A DNA stretch of 64,000 nucleotides from Methylotenera sp. L2L1 (GTDB lineage Bacteria; Pseudomonadota; Gammaproteobacteria; Burkholderiales; Methylophilaceae): positions 2,577,990 to 2,641,989 of the forward strand of contig NZ_JQMG01000001.1 of assembly GCF_000744605.1 (NCBI RefSeq), in the 5' to 3' direction. Shown one piece after another: positions 33,981-42,745 of this stretch. A program made the translations under genes and the position numbers. Within the stretch, counting starts at the first letter, position 1. Every line of letters begins with the position of its first letter. The notes beneath the pieces are model-generated. The model was not told the DNA's origin and made no database searches. It saw only the letters and a program-made list of their open reading frames with translations.

Positions 33981-35712
33981 GATTGATCTCCTGCAAAGTT
34001 GTAAGTCCGTTACCAACAGCCTCAATTGCCGCCTCACGCATCGTGCGCATACCACTTCGTTTAGCTGCTTCTTTTAATTTCCTGATAGGTTCGCGCGCAA
34101 CAATCATTTCGCGCAACTCATCATTTAGAATAAGTAACTCTGCAATCGCCTTACGACCGCGGTAGCCAGTGCCACGACAGTGCCCACAGCCTTTCGCCTG
34201 CTTAAAGTTCATCGTTGATTTCATCAATGGCGTAATGCCAGAATCCTCTAAAAGCTGCTCGTCTGGCTGATAATCTTCTGCACAATGAGTACAGATTGCA
34301 CGTATTAAACGCTGTGCCATAATGCCGTTCATCGCAGATACAAAGTTATATGGATCAACCCCCATATGAATAAAGCGGCCAATCACATCCAACACGTTAT
34401 TGGCGTGAACCGTTGTAAAGACCAAATGGCCTGTAAGTGCTGCCTGAATGGCAATTTGCGCTGTTTCAGAATCCCTAATTTCACCGACCATTATCTTGTC
34501 AGGATCATGCCGTAAGATAGAGCGTAGACCGCGAGCGAACGTTAGCCCTTTTTTCTCATTCACTGGAATTTGTAGTACGCCTGGTAACTGATACTCAACG
34601 GGGTCTTCAATTGTAATTATTTTGTCATGCCCAGTATTCACTTCAGATATCGCCGCATAAAGTGAAGTGGTTTTACCGCTGCCAGTAGGTCCAGTCACTA
34701 GCACCATACCGTATGGCTCACTCGCTAAACGACGAAACTGAGTGATGATTTTTTTATCAAACCCTAACGCCTGCAGGCTTAAGCCTTGCGCCTCTTCAGA
34801 GAGCGCTTTTCTATCAAGTACACGCAAAACCGCATCTTCACCAAATACACTTGGCATAATAGAAACACGAAAATCCACATCCCGACCTTGGACAATCACC
34901 TTAAATCGACCATCCTGAGGTGTTCTGCGCTCTGCAATATCAAGCTGAGCCATGACTTTGATTCTGGATATTGCTTGATCAGCATTTTCAAGGCCTTGCA
35001 TACCACCAATACCAGTAATGACACCATCAATTCTGTACTTTACTGAAAGCCCAGCATTAGAACTCTCCAAATGTATGTCACTAGCGCCTACCTTTAATGC
35101 ATCGTAAAGCGTAGAGTTTATTAGCTTAATAATTGGATTGGTGTCTTCATTAATTGATTTTAATGACAGGTTGGCAACAGCCTCATCCAAATCAGCCTCT
35201 GATGTATGTGCATCTTCATGCAATCCATCCATAGCGCGCATCGTTTCCTCATGCTTAGCTAGAAATGCTGCTATATCATTACGATGTGCCAAATGCCATG
35301 AAAATGGCTGCTTGATATGTTCAATCGCCCATTCTTGCAAGCTTTCGTTAAAAGGGTCTGCAAACACTAATATCAGACTCTGTGTTGAGCTATCTGCAAT
35401 AGGATAAAAGGCTAAACACTCTTTATGTTGAGCATTTTGGAATGGAATAATATCGAACGCCACACTTAAAGCATGCAGCTCTTTCATCTGTATCGATGTG
35501 AAATGTAGCGATTGACTTAACGCATCGAGGAACACATCATGCGCATAACCAGTGAGCTCTTCCAATACTTCCACAATACGTCGTTGCTGAGCTGTTGCAA
35601 TTAATTTTGCTTGGCGGATTTGATCCGCACTGATTGTCACTTTAGCAGCATCATTTTCTGTAAAGTGAGTATTGGCAAAATAATCCTGCTCGATAACTGA
35701 TAAGTTGGTCAT
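33961..35712 (-). CDS. gspE: GspE/PilB-family secretion ATPase
   Basis: A protein of 583 residues. The N-terminal T2SSE_N domain spans ~30-165. The ATPase core has 'NPIIKLINSTLYDALKVGASDIHLE', Walker A GPTGSGKTTSLY, an Asp box (DKIITIEDPVEYQLPGVLQ), Walker B (DKIMVGEIRDSETAQIAIQAALTGHLV), the His box TTVHAN, and a tetracysteine zinc motif (CTHC...CGHC). It is an AAA+-like hexameric motor driving pseudopilus assembly. It overlaps gspF by 4 bp (ATGA) and the PilM-like gene by 20 bp. Confidence 0.95.
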   Translation of the reverse strand: MTNLSVIEQDYFANTHFTENDAAKVTISADQIRQAKLIATAQQRRIVEVLEELTGYAHDVFLDALSQSLHFTSIQMKELHALSVAFDIIPFQNAQHKECLAFYPIADSSTQSLILVFADPFNESLQEWAIEHIKQPFSWHLAHRNDIAAFLAKHEETMRAMDGLHEDAHTSEADLDEAVANLSLKSINEDTNPIIKLINSTLYDALKVGASDIHLESSNAGLSVKYRIDGVITGIGGMQGLENADQAISRIKVMAQLDIAERRTPQDGRFKVIVQGRDVDFRVSIMPSVFGEDAVLRVLDRKALSEEAQGLSLQALGFDKKIITQFRRLASEPYGMVLVTGPTGSGKTTSLYAAISEVNTGHDKIITIEDPVEYQLPGVLQIPVNEKKGLTFARGLRSILRHDPDKIMVGEIRDSETAQIAIQAALTGHLVFTTVHANNVLDVIGRFIHMGVDPYNFVSAMNGIMAQRLIRAICTHCAEDYQPDEQLLEDSGITPLMKSTMNFKQAKGCGHCRGTGYRGRKAIAELLILNDELREMIVAREPIRKLKEAAKRSGMRTMREAAIEAVGNGLTTLQEINRVTFIS

Positions 35713-36890
35713 TGTATATTTCCCGCCAACTCAAAAATTGGCATGTAGAGTAACAAAACTACAACACCAATCACCAAACCTATCAGCAACATAAGAATTG
35801 GCTCAAAAAGCTTGGTAAACCAGTCTATCCAACGTGCCAGTTCGTCATCATAAAAAGAGGCAATCCTTTCCATCATTTCACCAATTTTCCCTCCACGCTC
35901 TCCTACTCTCAGCATGCGTAAGGCAATAGGTGTCGTTAATCCAGCTTGCTCCATCGCTAGAGAAATAGTTTGCCCCTCTTTAATAGCAGAAGAAGCCTGT
36001 TTCATCTTTTGCTGCAAAGACGCATCAAGTAAACCAGCGACGGACTCCATGGCGACTATGATTGATGTGCCGCCTTTTAACAGCATTCCTAACGTGCGGT
36101 AGAATCGCGCCAATTGAAAAACCCTAAGACGATCACCTAGTGTAGGTATACGCCAAATGATTTGTATCATCCACTTTCTCACTGCTGCCTGAGATAGGCC
36201 ATATCCCAAAGCACCTAGACTAATGAACGTCATCATCAACAGCTCTTTACCATGGTTTTCTAGATACAAACCCCATGCAAGTAACACTTGTGATAAAAAA
36301 GGTAAGTTATCACCAGTACCTTCATAGATTCTGCTAAATTTAGGCACGACAAAACCAAGCAAAAACAAAATCACTAGTCCACCAACACCCATCAGTAAAA
36401 TTGGGTATATCGATGCAGAAACAATCTTTTTCTTGACCAACCCCAACTGCTGCTCATAACTTACATATCGACCTAGCGCCTCTGGCAAATCACCAGTTTT
36501 CTCGCTTGCACGAACAGTGGCAATATAAAGTACAGGGAATACTGCTGATTGCATTTCCAATGCTGATGAGAATGTTTGACCTTGATATAGCGCTTGCAGC
36601 AATGTATCTAACGTTCGCTTAACTTCGCCACCTTGGTCTTTTTCAGCTAAAGTCTCAATCGCTTCGACAAGGTTGAGCCCGGCTTCCAGCAGTGCAAGTA
36701 ACTCTTGACTAAATAATTCAAGTGGAAATTTTTTATTAACACCTTCAGACAAAGTGTGTTTTTTTGTTTGAACTACTATTGGCGTGTAACCTCTAGCCTG
36801 AACTTGGGCAAAGGCATCATCAGCATGGATAGCCGATATGCTTAAAAGCACAATTTCCCTTCCCTTCAGCGCTTTAACTTGATAGTTCAT
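35709..36890 (-). CDS. gspF: GspF/PilC-family platform protein
   Basis: A protein of 393 residues with two T2SSF repeats (~65-190, LFSQELLALLEAGLNLVEAIETLAEK..., and ~265-385, QLARFYRTLGMLLKGGTSIIVAMESVAGLL...), each followed by membrane helices (LLMGVGGLVILFLLGFVVP; LMLLIGLVIGVVVLLLYMP). It is the inner-membrane platform that couples GspE to the pseudopilins. It starts 10 bp after gspG and overlaps gspE by 4 bp. Confidence 0.95.
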   Translation of the reverse strand: MNYQVKALKGREIVLLSISAIHADDAFAQVQARGYTPIVVQTKKHTLSEGVNKKFPLELFSQELLALLEAGLNLVEAIETLAEKDQGGEVKRTLDTLLQALYQGQTFSSALEMQSAVFPVLYIATVRASEKTGDLPEALGRYVSYEQQLGLVKKKIVSASIYPILLMGVGGLVILFLLGFVVPKFSRIYEGTGDNLPFLSQVLLAWGLYLENHGKELLMMTFISLGALGYGLSQAAVRKWMIQIIWRIPTLGDRLRVFQLARFYRTLGMLLKGGTSIIVAMESVAGLLDASLQQKMKQASSAIKEGQTISLAMEQAGLTTPIALRMLRVGERGGKIGEMMERIASFYDDELARWIDWFTKLFEPILMLLIGLVIGVVVLLLYMPIFELAGNIQ

Positions 36891-36900
36891 TCAGACACAG

Positions 36901-37353
36901 CTACCAACTCACAACGTCTTCAGACTCTTTAGCGCCGCCTTGCAGACCATCCTTGCCTAGCGAATAAAGATCATAGTCACCATGCTCACCCGGATACTTA
37001 TAAAGATAAGGCTTATTCCAAGGGTCGTTAGGTACACTTTTTTTAAGGTAAGGACCAGACCATTTAGGATCGTTACTGGGGTTTTTATTGAGCGCTGCTA
37101 AACCTTGCTCAGAACTTGGATATTGACCCACTTCAATTCTGTACTGATCTAACGCTTTACCAAGTGAGTCAATTTGCGCACGTGCAGTCTTAGTTTCAGA
37201 CTTACCAATTTGCTCAAAATATTTTGGCCCGACATAACCAGCAAGCAAACCAATAATCACCATCACAACCAATAGCTCAAGCAACGTAAAACCGCTACAT
37301 CTTGAGTGCTGGTTGTAAAGTTTGGAATCCTCAGACTTATCTAGATTTATCAT
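36901..37353 (-). CDS. gspG: Major pseudopilin GspG
   Basis: About 150 residues. The leader ends HSRCSG-FTLLELLVVMVIIGLLAGYVGP, with Glu5. The characteristic GspG body follows: RAQIDSLGKALDQYRIEVGQYPSSEQGLAALNKNP, then WSGPYLKKSVPNDPWNKPYLYKYPGEHGDYDLYSLGKDGLQGG, which includes the Ca-binding-type loop of major pseudopilins. The ATG at 37353 replaces a TTG at 37386; no strong Shine-Dalgarno is seen for either. It is the first gene of the operon; the promoter should lie in the ~110 bp after the pyrophosphorylase gene. Confidence 0.93.
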   Translation of the reverse strand: MINLDKSEDSKLYNQHSRCSGFTLLELLVVMVIIGLLAGYVGPKYFEQIGKSETKTARAQIDSLGKALDQYRIEVGQYPSSEQGLAALNKNPSNDPKWSGPYLKKSVPNDPWNKPYLYKYPGEHGDYDLYSLGKDGLQGGAKESEDVVSW

Positions 37354-37461
37354 AATAGAATGCACACAATGTAATTTGTATGTCAATTCTAGTGAATATT
37401 GTTTTCAATAGAGTTTCAGTTTTATGACACTTTTGTCACAAATCAATCTATATAGTAGTAG

Positions 37462-38601
37462 CTAGATTCTAGCTTGTGCATAATTCATCGGGTAAATGAC
37501 CTTTTCTCTTGCATCCGACCAAATCAAATCGCAAGTATCGTCATCTACATGCATCATTCTTCCATGCCTGTCTACGCAATACTCACCACACACAATCATT
37601 TCATCAAAACTATAGTCTTGCCCAACTCTTGTGTACTCGAACAATACGCTTTTCTTCACTTTCCCACCGCGTTGTACATGGCAGCCATTACTAATCCAAG
37701 TTGGCCCAATTATCTCGGCGCTTTTATCAATACGTGTACCAGAACCAATATATACTGGCCCCTGTATTTTTGTATTTTCCCAGTCCACACAGACATTCAA
37801 ACCTACCCATATACCAGGCTTAACTTGTTTACCTGGCATACTCATAGATGGCACTTCACCTTGCATTACCTGCTGCATCACTTCCCAATAATCAGAAACC
37901 AATCCAATATCAATCCAGTTAAATTGATGATTAATTGCATAAAACGGTAAATTTTTATCTACAAGTAGCGGGAACAAGTCAGACCCAATATCAAACGTAC
38001 TTCCAGATGGAATCAAATCCAATGCTTCAGGCTCAAAAATATAAATTCCCGTACTTGCCAAGTTAGATCGCGCCTCAGATTGATTTGGCTTTTCCTGAAA
38101 TGAGATAATCTTCCCATCATCATTCGTGACGACAATGCCGTATCCGGAAACTTTATCCATCGGCACTTCTTTCGCAACCAAACTTACCAATGCACCTTTC
38201 TTACGATGTTCTGCAACGGCAGCTGTGATGTCTAAATCAATAATTGCATCACCACATATCACTATTGTCGTTTCATTGAAAAACTTCCCAAAATCTTGGA
38301 TTTTGCGCATACCACCAGCAGAACCAACTGGGCTTGGAATAATCTTCCCATTACTGATATCCCCTTCAAACGAGTAACCAATTTCAATACCAAACCGTTG
38401 CCCATCGCCAAAATACTGCTGGATTTTTTCATGCAGATAACTAACATTGACCATCACTTCATTCACTTGATGTTTAGCTAAATGCTCAATCAAGTAAGCC
38501 ATCACAGGTTTACCCAAAATCGGAATCATTGGTTTTGGAAGCTCATAAGTTAGCGGTCTAACCCGAGTTCCCTTACCTGCGGCTAAGATCAAAGCTTTCA
38601 T
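37462..38601 (-). CDS. NDP-sugar pyrophosphorylase (mannose-1-P guanylyltransferase/glucose-1-P nucleotidyltransferase type)
   Basis: A protein of 379 residues. The N-terminal nucleotidyltransferase has the activating loop LAAGKGTRVRPLTYELPKPMIPI, a substrate Asp region (TIVICGDAIIDLD) and the sugar-binding EKP motif (ISFQEKPNQSEARSNLASTGIYIF). The C-terminal ~130 residues form a left-handed beta-helix of hexapeptide character (VKPGIWVGLNVCVDWENTKIQGPVYIGSGTRIDKSAEIIGPTWISNG). It makes an activated sugar (GDP-mannose, UDP- or dTDP-glucose) for EPS; the exact substrate cannot be told from sequence alone. It lies alone between gspG and a PEP-CTERM gene, in line with the EPS theme. Confidence 0.88.
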   Translation of the reverse strand: MKALILAAGKGTRVRPLTYELPKPMIPILGKPVMAYLIEHLAKHQVNEVMVNVSYLHEKIQQYFGDGQRFGIEIGYSFEGDISNGKIIPSPVGSAGGMRKIQDFGKFFNETTIVICGDAIIDLDITAAVAEHRKKGALVSLVAKEVPMDKVSGYGIVVTNDDGKIISFQEKPNQSEARSNLASTGIYIFEPEALDLIPSGSTFDIGSDLFPLLVDKNLPFYAINHQFNWIDIGLVSDYWEVMQQVMQGEVPSMSMPGKQVKPGIWVGLNVCVDWENTKIQGPVYIGSGTRIDKSAEIIGPTWISNGCHVQRGGKVKKSVLFEYTRVGQDYSFDEMIVCGEYCVDRHGRMMHVDDDTCDLIWSDAREKVIYPMNYAQARI

Positions 38602-38750
38602 TATTAAATCTTTCTTAAACTTGTAGAGTTAACTCATCATTCACGTGATAAGAATGGCAATCTATTTGAAACAACATAAAAACTATAGATGTGAATTATT
38701 AAGCGTTTATGACGGTTTACTATTAAACAACAACACCATATCAAAATAAA

Positions 38751-38773
38751 AAAGCGGCTAATTAGGCCGCTTT
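38751..38773 (-). terminator. Rho-independent terminator after the DUF4114 PEP-CTERM gene
   Basis: AAAGCGG/CCGCTTT arms around a CTAATTAGG interior. On the minus strand the stem is followed by TTTATTTTG. It lies 20 bp past the stop codon at 38793. Confidence 0.8.
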
Positions 38774-38792
38774 ATTTCATTCATCAAGTCAA

Positions 38793-39353
38793 TTACTTTG
38801 CCTTCTTAAGTCTAGAGGTACCTAACATAAGCAATCCAAGAAGCATCAATGCAGATACTTCAGGCTCCGGCACTGCTGGTCGAATCGTGACGTTATTCAC
38901 TAAAAATATAACGTCGTTATAGTCTTTATCGCCACCTTTAAAAGTATCTTCAAATCCTACAATCATTGAATGATGACCAGACTTCTTATATGCAGTATGC
39001 AACTTATTGTCTGGGTTATTTTTTCTTTCCCCATTGTAAAAACTATATCCAGTGTTATTTACAAACAATCTAAATACAAGCTCTGTACCAGCTTTAAAAC
39101 TACCTAAGGAAAACTGCTGCCCGCTTACTGCAGTTTGGTTATTGAAAATTGCTGTAGATGACCCTTCCAAAAAAAGGTTACTTGAGTATGCTGCTGATTT
39201 AGAAAGAAAAGTCACAACAACCTCACCAGCACTAGCAACATACAAGCTGCTCGCAGTTGGGGCTTTAAATACATTTTGCTTTTTCTCACTCGCAAATACC
39301 GGGCTGGCCAAAAACATCAATGCTAATGTCACAACGAAATAATATAGTCTCAC
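38793..39353 (-). CDS. DUF4114-like PEP-CTERM protein
   Basis: A protein of 186 residues. It has a signal peptide (YYFVVTLALMFLASPVFA-SEK). The C-terminal half carries the DUF4114 hallmark 'GFEDTFKGGDKDYNDVIFLVNN', an Asp-rich loop that may bind calcium, and a PEP-CTERM tail (VPEPEVSALMLLGLLMLG, SRLKKAK). It is probably exported and processed by an exosortase. It is monocistronic: a strong terminator follows, and a perfect 24-bp dyad lies 85 bp upstream, so it is probably individually regulated. Confidence 0.85.
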   Translation of the reverse strand: MRLYYFVVTLALMFLASPVFASEKKQNVFKAPTASSLYVASAGEVVVTFLSKSAAYSSNLFLEGSSTAIFNNQTAVSGQQFSLGSFKAGTELVFRLFVNNTGYSFYNGERKNNPDNKLHTAYKKSGHHSMIVGFEDTFKGGDKDYNDVIFLVNNVTIRPAVPEPEVSALMLLGLLMLGTSRLKKAK

Positions 39354-39437
39354 GCTGAATGTCCTTAATTAATAATTACAAAAACATGCATGCAGAATAT
39401 CTACCTATTGTTACAGGGATAGTTTAAAAGAGGGTGA

Positions 39438-39461
39438 AATCTAGTCCATACAGACTAGATT
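39438..39461. promoter_or_regulatory. Perfect 24-bp dyad upstream of the DUF4114 PEP-CTERM gene
   Basis: AATCTAGTC-N6-GACTAGATT, with 9-bp perfect arms, 85-108 bp before the start codon. Its core CTAGT-N8-ACTAG recurs at 24435-24452. It looks like an operator for a dimeric regulator; EpsA (LuxR type) is a candidate. A GG-N10-GC pair with sigma-54-like spacing lies just downstream on the minus strand (39405 to 39392), though its match to the consensus is poor. Confidence 0.5.
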
Positions 39462-39519
39462 AACCCTAATGGGTTGTGAGATTGTGACAAAACGCAGTAG
39501 ATACAAAATTAATCTTTAA

Positions 39520-40911
39520 TTAATAGGCTTTTGAATCCCTAAAGACCAGCAATACTGTTTTGAGAATAATTTTGATATCTAACGATAATGACCATTTTTT
39601 CAGATAGTCTAAGTCATATTCTATTCTAGACTTCATGCTATCAACTGATTCCGTTTCGCCTCTAAACCCATTCACCTGAGCCCAGCCAGTAATACCAGGT
39701 TTTACTTTATGCCTCACCATATAGCCTTTAATCACTTTACGATATATTTCATTATGGCTTACGGCATGAGGACGAGGCCCTACAATACTCATTCGCCCTT
39801 GCAGTACATTAATAAATTGTGGCAATTCATCCAATGATGTTTTACGTATAAATTTTCCGAACTTTGTCACTCTTTTATCGTTCACTTTAGCTTGCGTGAC
39901 TTTTTCACCATCTTCAGTCACGGTCATCGATCTGAATTTGTATACAACAATTTCATGTCCATCCAAGCCATATCGTCTTTGCATAAAGAGTACTGGGCCT
40001 GGTGAGCTCAATTTAACACCAATACTCAATAATATTAATATTGGGGAAATCAAACAGAGAATAATGCTAGCCAAAACTAAATCACTTACCTTTTTGACAA
40101 TACCATTAAATCCGGAAAATGGCGTTTCACAAACAGCAACCACTGGCATGCCATCAATATCATCAATACGAGCCTGAATCAAATCAGCTATAAAAAAATT
40201 GGGAACGAAATAAATTGATGCCGTAGTATCTTTTAAATCATCTAAGACAGTAAGTATTTCCTCATGAAGTGACGGAGGTAAAGCGATGTATATAAGATCT
40301 ATCTTATTTAATTTTACGTAACTAGGTAACTGAGTAACAGAACCTATTAACTGATTTCCAGTTACCTGAAGTTGGGAGAAGCTATTTTCTGACACAACAT
40401 CAAAAAAACCTTTCACTTGGATAGCTAATTCAGCACTACTATTAATCCTATCGTGTAGTTGATGACTTAACTCATTCACACCAATAATCACTGCTGTTCT
40501 TTTAACACTCTCGATAAAATATTGGCTAGTCAAATACTTAGATACCAAAAGATGCGCAGAAATCAGCACTACCGGAGTAACCAATACCCACAGCAATACG
40601 ATTTGCTGTGGGTATTGGTTCAAATAATTCGTGGCATATCCAAAAAACAGTAAAATACCAACCACAACAATCCATTGACCAATGGTATTAGCAATCTCCT
40701 CATAAAAACTGCTAGCTTTCTGCCATGATCCAGGAAAACTCAAAGCAAACAACATAATTGAAAGAACCACGTATTGCGACGTTAGTTTATCTTCATAATA
40801 AACTGCAAAAAACAACAACGTGGCAATCATTAACACTGGATCAATCAATATTTTGATTAACGTATGAAAATTTAGCGCCTTGTTAAAACTTAGTTGCTGC
40901 TGGAATCTCAT
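39520..40911 (-). CDS. epsB: Undecaprenyl-phosphate sugar-1-phosphate transferase initiating EPS synthesis (EpsB/WcaJ type)
   Basis: A protein of 463 residues. Four N-terminal membrane helices (~20-125) lead into a CoA-binding-like domain (~135-260), a fifth helix (VSDLVLASIILCLISPILILLSIGV), and the C-terminal bacterial sugar transferase domain (~275-463) with SPGPVLFMQRRYGLDGHEIVVYKFRSMT, RKTSLDELPQFINVLQGRMSIVGPRPHAV (catalytic DELPQ) and KPGITGWAQVNGFRG. It transfers glucose- or a related sugar-1-phosphate to undecaprenyl phosphate, the first step of EPS repeat-unit assembly. The gene is monocistronic, away from the rest of any eps cluster. A 21-bp dyad lies ~180 bp upstream. Confidence 0.92.
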   Translation of the reverse strand: MRFQQQLSFNKALNFHTLIKILIDPVLMIATLLFFAVYYEDKLTSQYVVLSIMLFALSFPGSWQKASSFYEEIANTIGQWIVVVGILLFFGYATNYLNQYPQQIVLLWVLVTPVVLISAHLLVSKYLTSQYFIESVKRTAVIIGVNELSHQLHDRINSSAELAIQVKGFFDVVSENSFSQLQVTGNQLIGSVTQLPSYVKLNKIDLIYIALPPSLHEEILTVLDDLKDTTASIYFVPNFFIADLIQARIDDIDGMPVVAVCETPFSGFNGIVKKVSDLVLASIILCLISPILILLSIGVKLSSPGPVLFMQRRYGLDGHEIVVYKFRSMTVTEDGEKVTQAKVNDKRVTKFGKFIRKTSLDELPQFINVLQGRMSIVGPRPHAVSHNEIYRKVIKGYMVRHKVKPGITGWAQVNGFRGETESVDSMKSRIEYDLDYLKKWSLSLDIKIILKTVLLVFRDSKAY

Positions 40912-41209
40912 TGTGTATGCTTAAAGTATGTCTCACTAAAGATACACAATGTAGATTACAAATATGACGTTAATATGTATTTTGTGTTAAAAATGTGTTG
41001 TGAAGTGTCTATTAAAAACAATATCTTAATCAGCCAATCTGGCTATGAGCCTATCGGCCTATTAGACTCAAACCATTTGAAACAAAACTAGTTAATCATG
41101 ATTTAACTATTTAAATTTCTGAGCTAAGTATTCGCTTAATAAGTATTCGCTTAAAATTAGGCACTTACCTAAACTAAACGCTCACTGTCATATATTTCCG
41201 GAAAAGAAA
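40912..41209. other. Divergent intergenic region between epsB and the PhoX-like gene
   Basis: About 300 bp, no gene seen. It holds a small AGCCA-ATC-TGGCT dyad (~41032-41044), the word CCTATCGGC (also found at 24310-24318), and the 21-bp dyad at 41089-41109. It must contain promoters for both genes. Confidence 0.55.
41089..41109. promoter_or_regulatory. Perfect 21-bp dyad between epsB and the PhoX-like gene
   Basis: TAGTTAA-N7-TTAACTA with perfect arms around TCATGAT. It lies 101 bp before the PhoX-like start and 178 bp before the epsB start. A candidate operator; the regulator is unknown. There is no T-run, so it is unlikely to be a terminator. Confidence 0.4.
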
Positions 41210-42643
41210 ATGTTGAAAATTAATTTAATAGCATTTGTAATCAACTTGTCTTTTTTATTCAATGTAAATATTACACTTGCTGCACAAGGCCCAACTAGCT
41301 CACAAACACCATACATTACCCCTACAGCCCTAGGCTGGGAGGTAACTTCAATAATGACAGTTGGCGATCAAGCCACAAACGGATTCAAAATGGTTGGCAT
41401 CCCAGATGGCTTAGGCGCATATGACAACGGTGATGACACGTTCACATTATTAATGAACCACGAGTTAGGGCCTGGATTAGGTGCAGTTCGCTCGCACGGT
41501 GCGACCGGAGCATTTGTTTCAGAGTTTAAGATCAATAAAAATACATTAGCTCTAGTCAGCGGTAATGACTTGGCTGTTAACCACCAAATATGGAGTGGTA
41601 CTGGTTACCAAGCAGCAACAGGCACAGCTAAAAGCTTTGCACGTCTATGTTCTGGCGACTTGCCAGCAGTATCTGCTTTTTATAATGCAAGCACAGGGTT
41701 GGGAACACAATCACGCATCATGATGAATGGTGAAGAGAATGGTTCAGAAGGCCGCGCATACGCGTTTATTGCGAGTGGTGCTAACAAAGGCACTGCCTAT
41801 GAATTACCACGCATGGGTAATTTTTCGTTTGAAAACAACTTGGCAAACCCATACTCTGGCGACCAAACCATCGTAATTGGCACAAATGATTCAACACCAG
41901 GTCATGTTTACATATATAAAGGTACTAAAACCAATACTGGCAACGAGATAGACAAAGCTGGCTTAACTAATGGTCATTTATACGGCGTTAAAGTCAACGC
42001 CGTCATAACTGAATCAGAAGCAATCAACGGTACCTTCACACTTGAACCTGTCAATTATGACCAAACAGGTGCTGCTCTACAAGTTGAAAGCAATACTAAA
42101 GATATTACAAGTTTCGCACGTCCAGAAGATGGTCATTGGGCAGATGTTGATACATTTTATTTTGCAACAACAGGTACTGCTGCAGGCGGTTCTGCTAAAT
42201 TATACAAACTGGACTTCAACAAAAATATGTCTGGCGGCACTATTTCAATGGTAAAAGACTCCGCAACGCTTCTCGGCACTGATGGCGAAACCGCTAGAAA
42301 CTTCGACAACATGACAGTTGATACCGAAGGTAACATCATGATTCAGGAAGATTCTGGCAACAACGCCTATATTAGCAAAATCTGGAAATTTGATCTTGTA
42401 GCTAACACTTGGACCCAAGCGTTTGAATCTGATCGTAGTCGCTTCATCCCAGGTGCGCCCAAGTTTCTCACTCAAGATGAGGAAAACTCAGGCATTATTG
42501 ACGTTACTGAAGTTATTGGAAGACGGGATGGCAAAAAATATTATATAGGTGTAACTCAAGCACACTATGCAATTAAAGGTGAATTGGTAGAAGGCGGTCA
42601 AGTTTATTTGTTAACAGGCCCTACACCAAAACTTAATAAATAA
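41210..42643 (+). CDS. PhoX-like (DUF839) secreted phosphatase-family protein
   Basis: A protein of 477 residues with a signal peptide (INLIAFVINLSFLFNVNITLA-AQG) and GGAAAAG before the ATG. DUF839/PhoX features include 'DGLGAYDNGDDTFTLLMNHELGPGLGAVRSHG', 'RLCSGDLPAVSAFYN', 'RIMMNGEENGSEGRAYAFI', 'FARPEDGHWADVDTFYFATTG' and 'ARNFDNMTVDTEGNIMIQEDSG'. These match the Glu/Asp-rich metal loops of PhoX alkaline phosphatases. It may release phosphate outside the cytoplasm; the N-terminus shows no Tat twin-Arg, unlike classic PhoX, so Sec export is likely. It is divergent from epsB and monocistronic. Confidence 0.8.
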   Translation: MLKINLIAFVINLSFLFNVNITLAAQGPTSSQTPYITPTALGWEVTSIMTVGDQATNGFKMVGIPDGLGAYDNGDDTFTLLMNHELGPGLGAVRSHGATGAFVSEFKINKNTLALVSGNDLAVNHQIWSGTGYQAATGTAKSFARLCSGDLPAVSAFYNASTGLGTQSRIMMNGEENGSEGRAYAFIASGANKGTAYELPRMGNFSFENNLANPYSGDQTIVIGTNDSTPGHVYIYKGTKTNTGNEIDKAGLTNGHLYGVKVNAVITESEAINGTFTLEPVNYDQTGAALQVESNTKDITSFARPEDGHWADVDTFYFATTGTAAGGSAKLYKLDFNKNMSGGTISMVKDSATLLGTDGETARNFDNMTVDTEGNIMIQEDSGNNAYISKIWKFDLVANTWTQAFESDRSRFIPGAPKFLTQDEENSGIIDVTEVIGRRDGKKYYIGVTQAHYAIKGELVEGGQVYLLTGPTPKLNK

Positions 42644-42745
42644 CCCAGCTTGTGTTTATTGTGATGGGAAATGGTCACAAATAGAGTTTCATGCAATAAA
42701 TCACTGGCAGTATTGGACTCAACTTTATACTTTAGTTAGATTAAG

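Noticed and set aside
39461..39476. AACCC-TAAT-GGGTT hairpin as the epsB terminator
   Set aside because: The stem is only 5 bp, there is no T-run on the minus strand, and it adjoins the 24-bp dyad; too weak to call.
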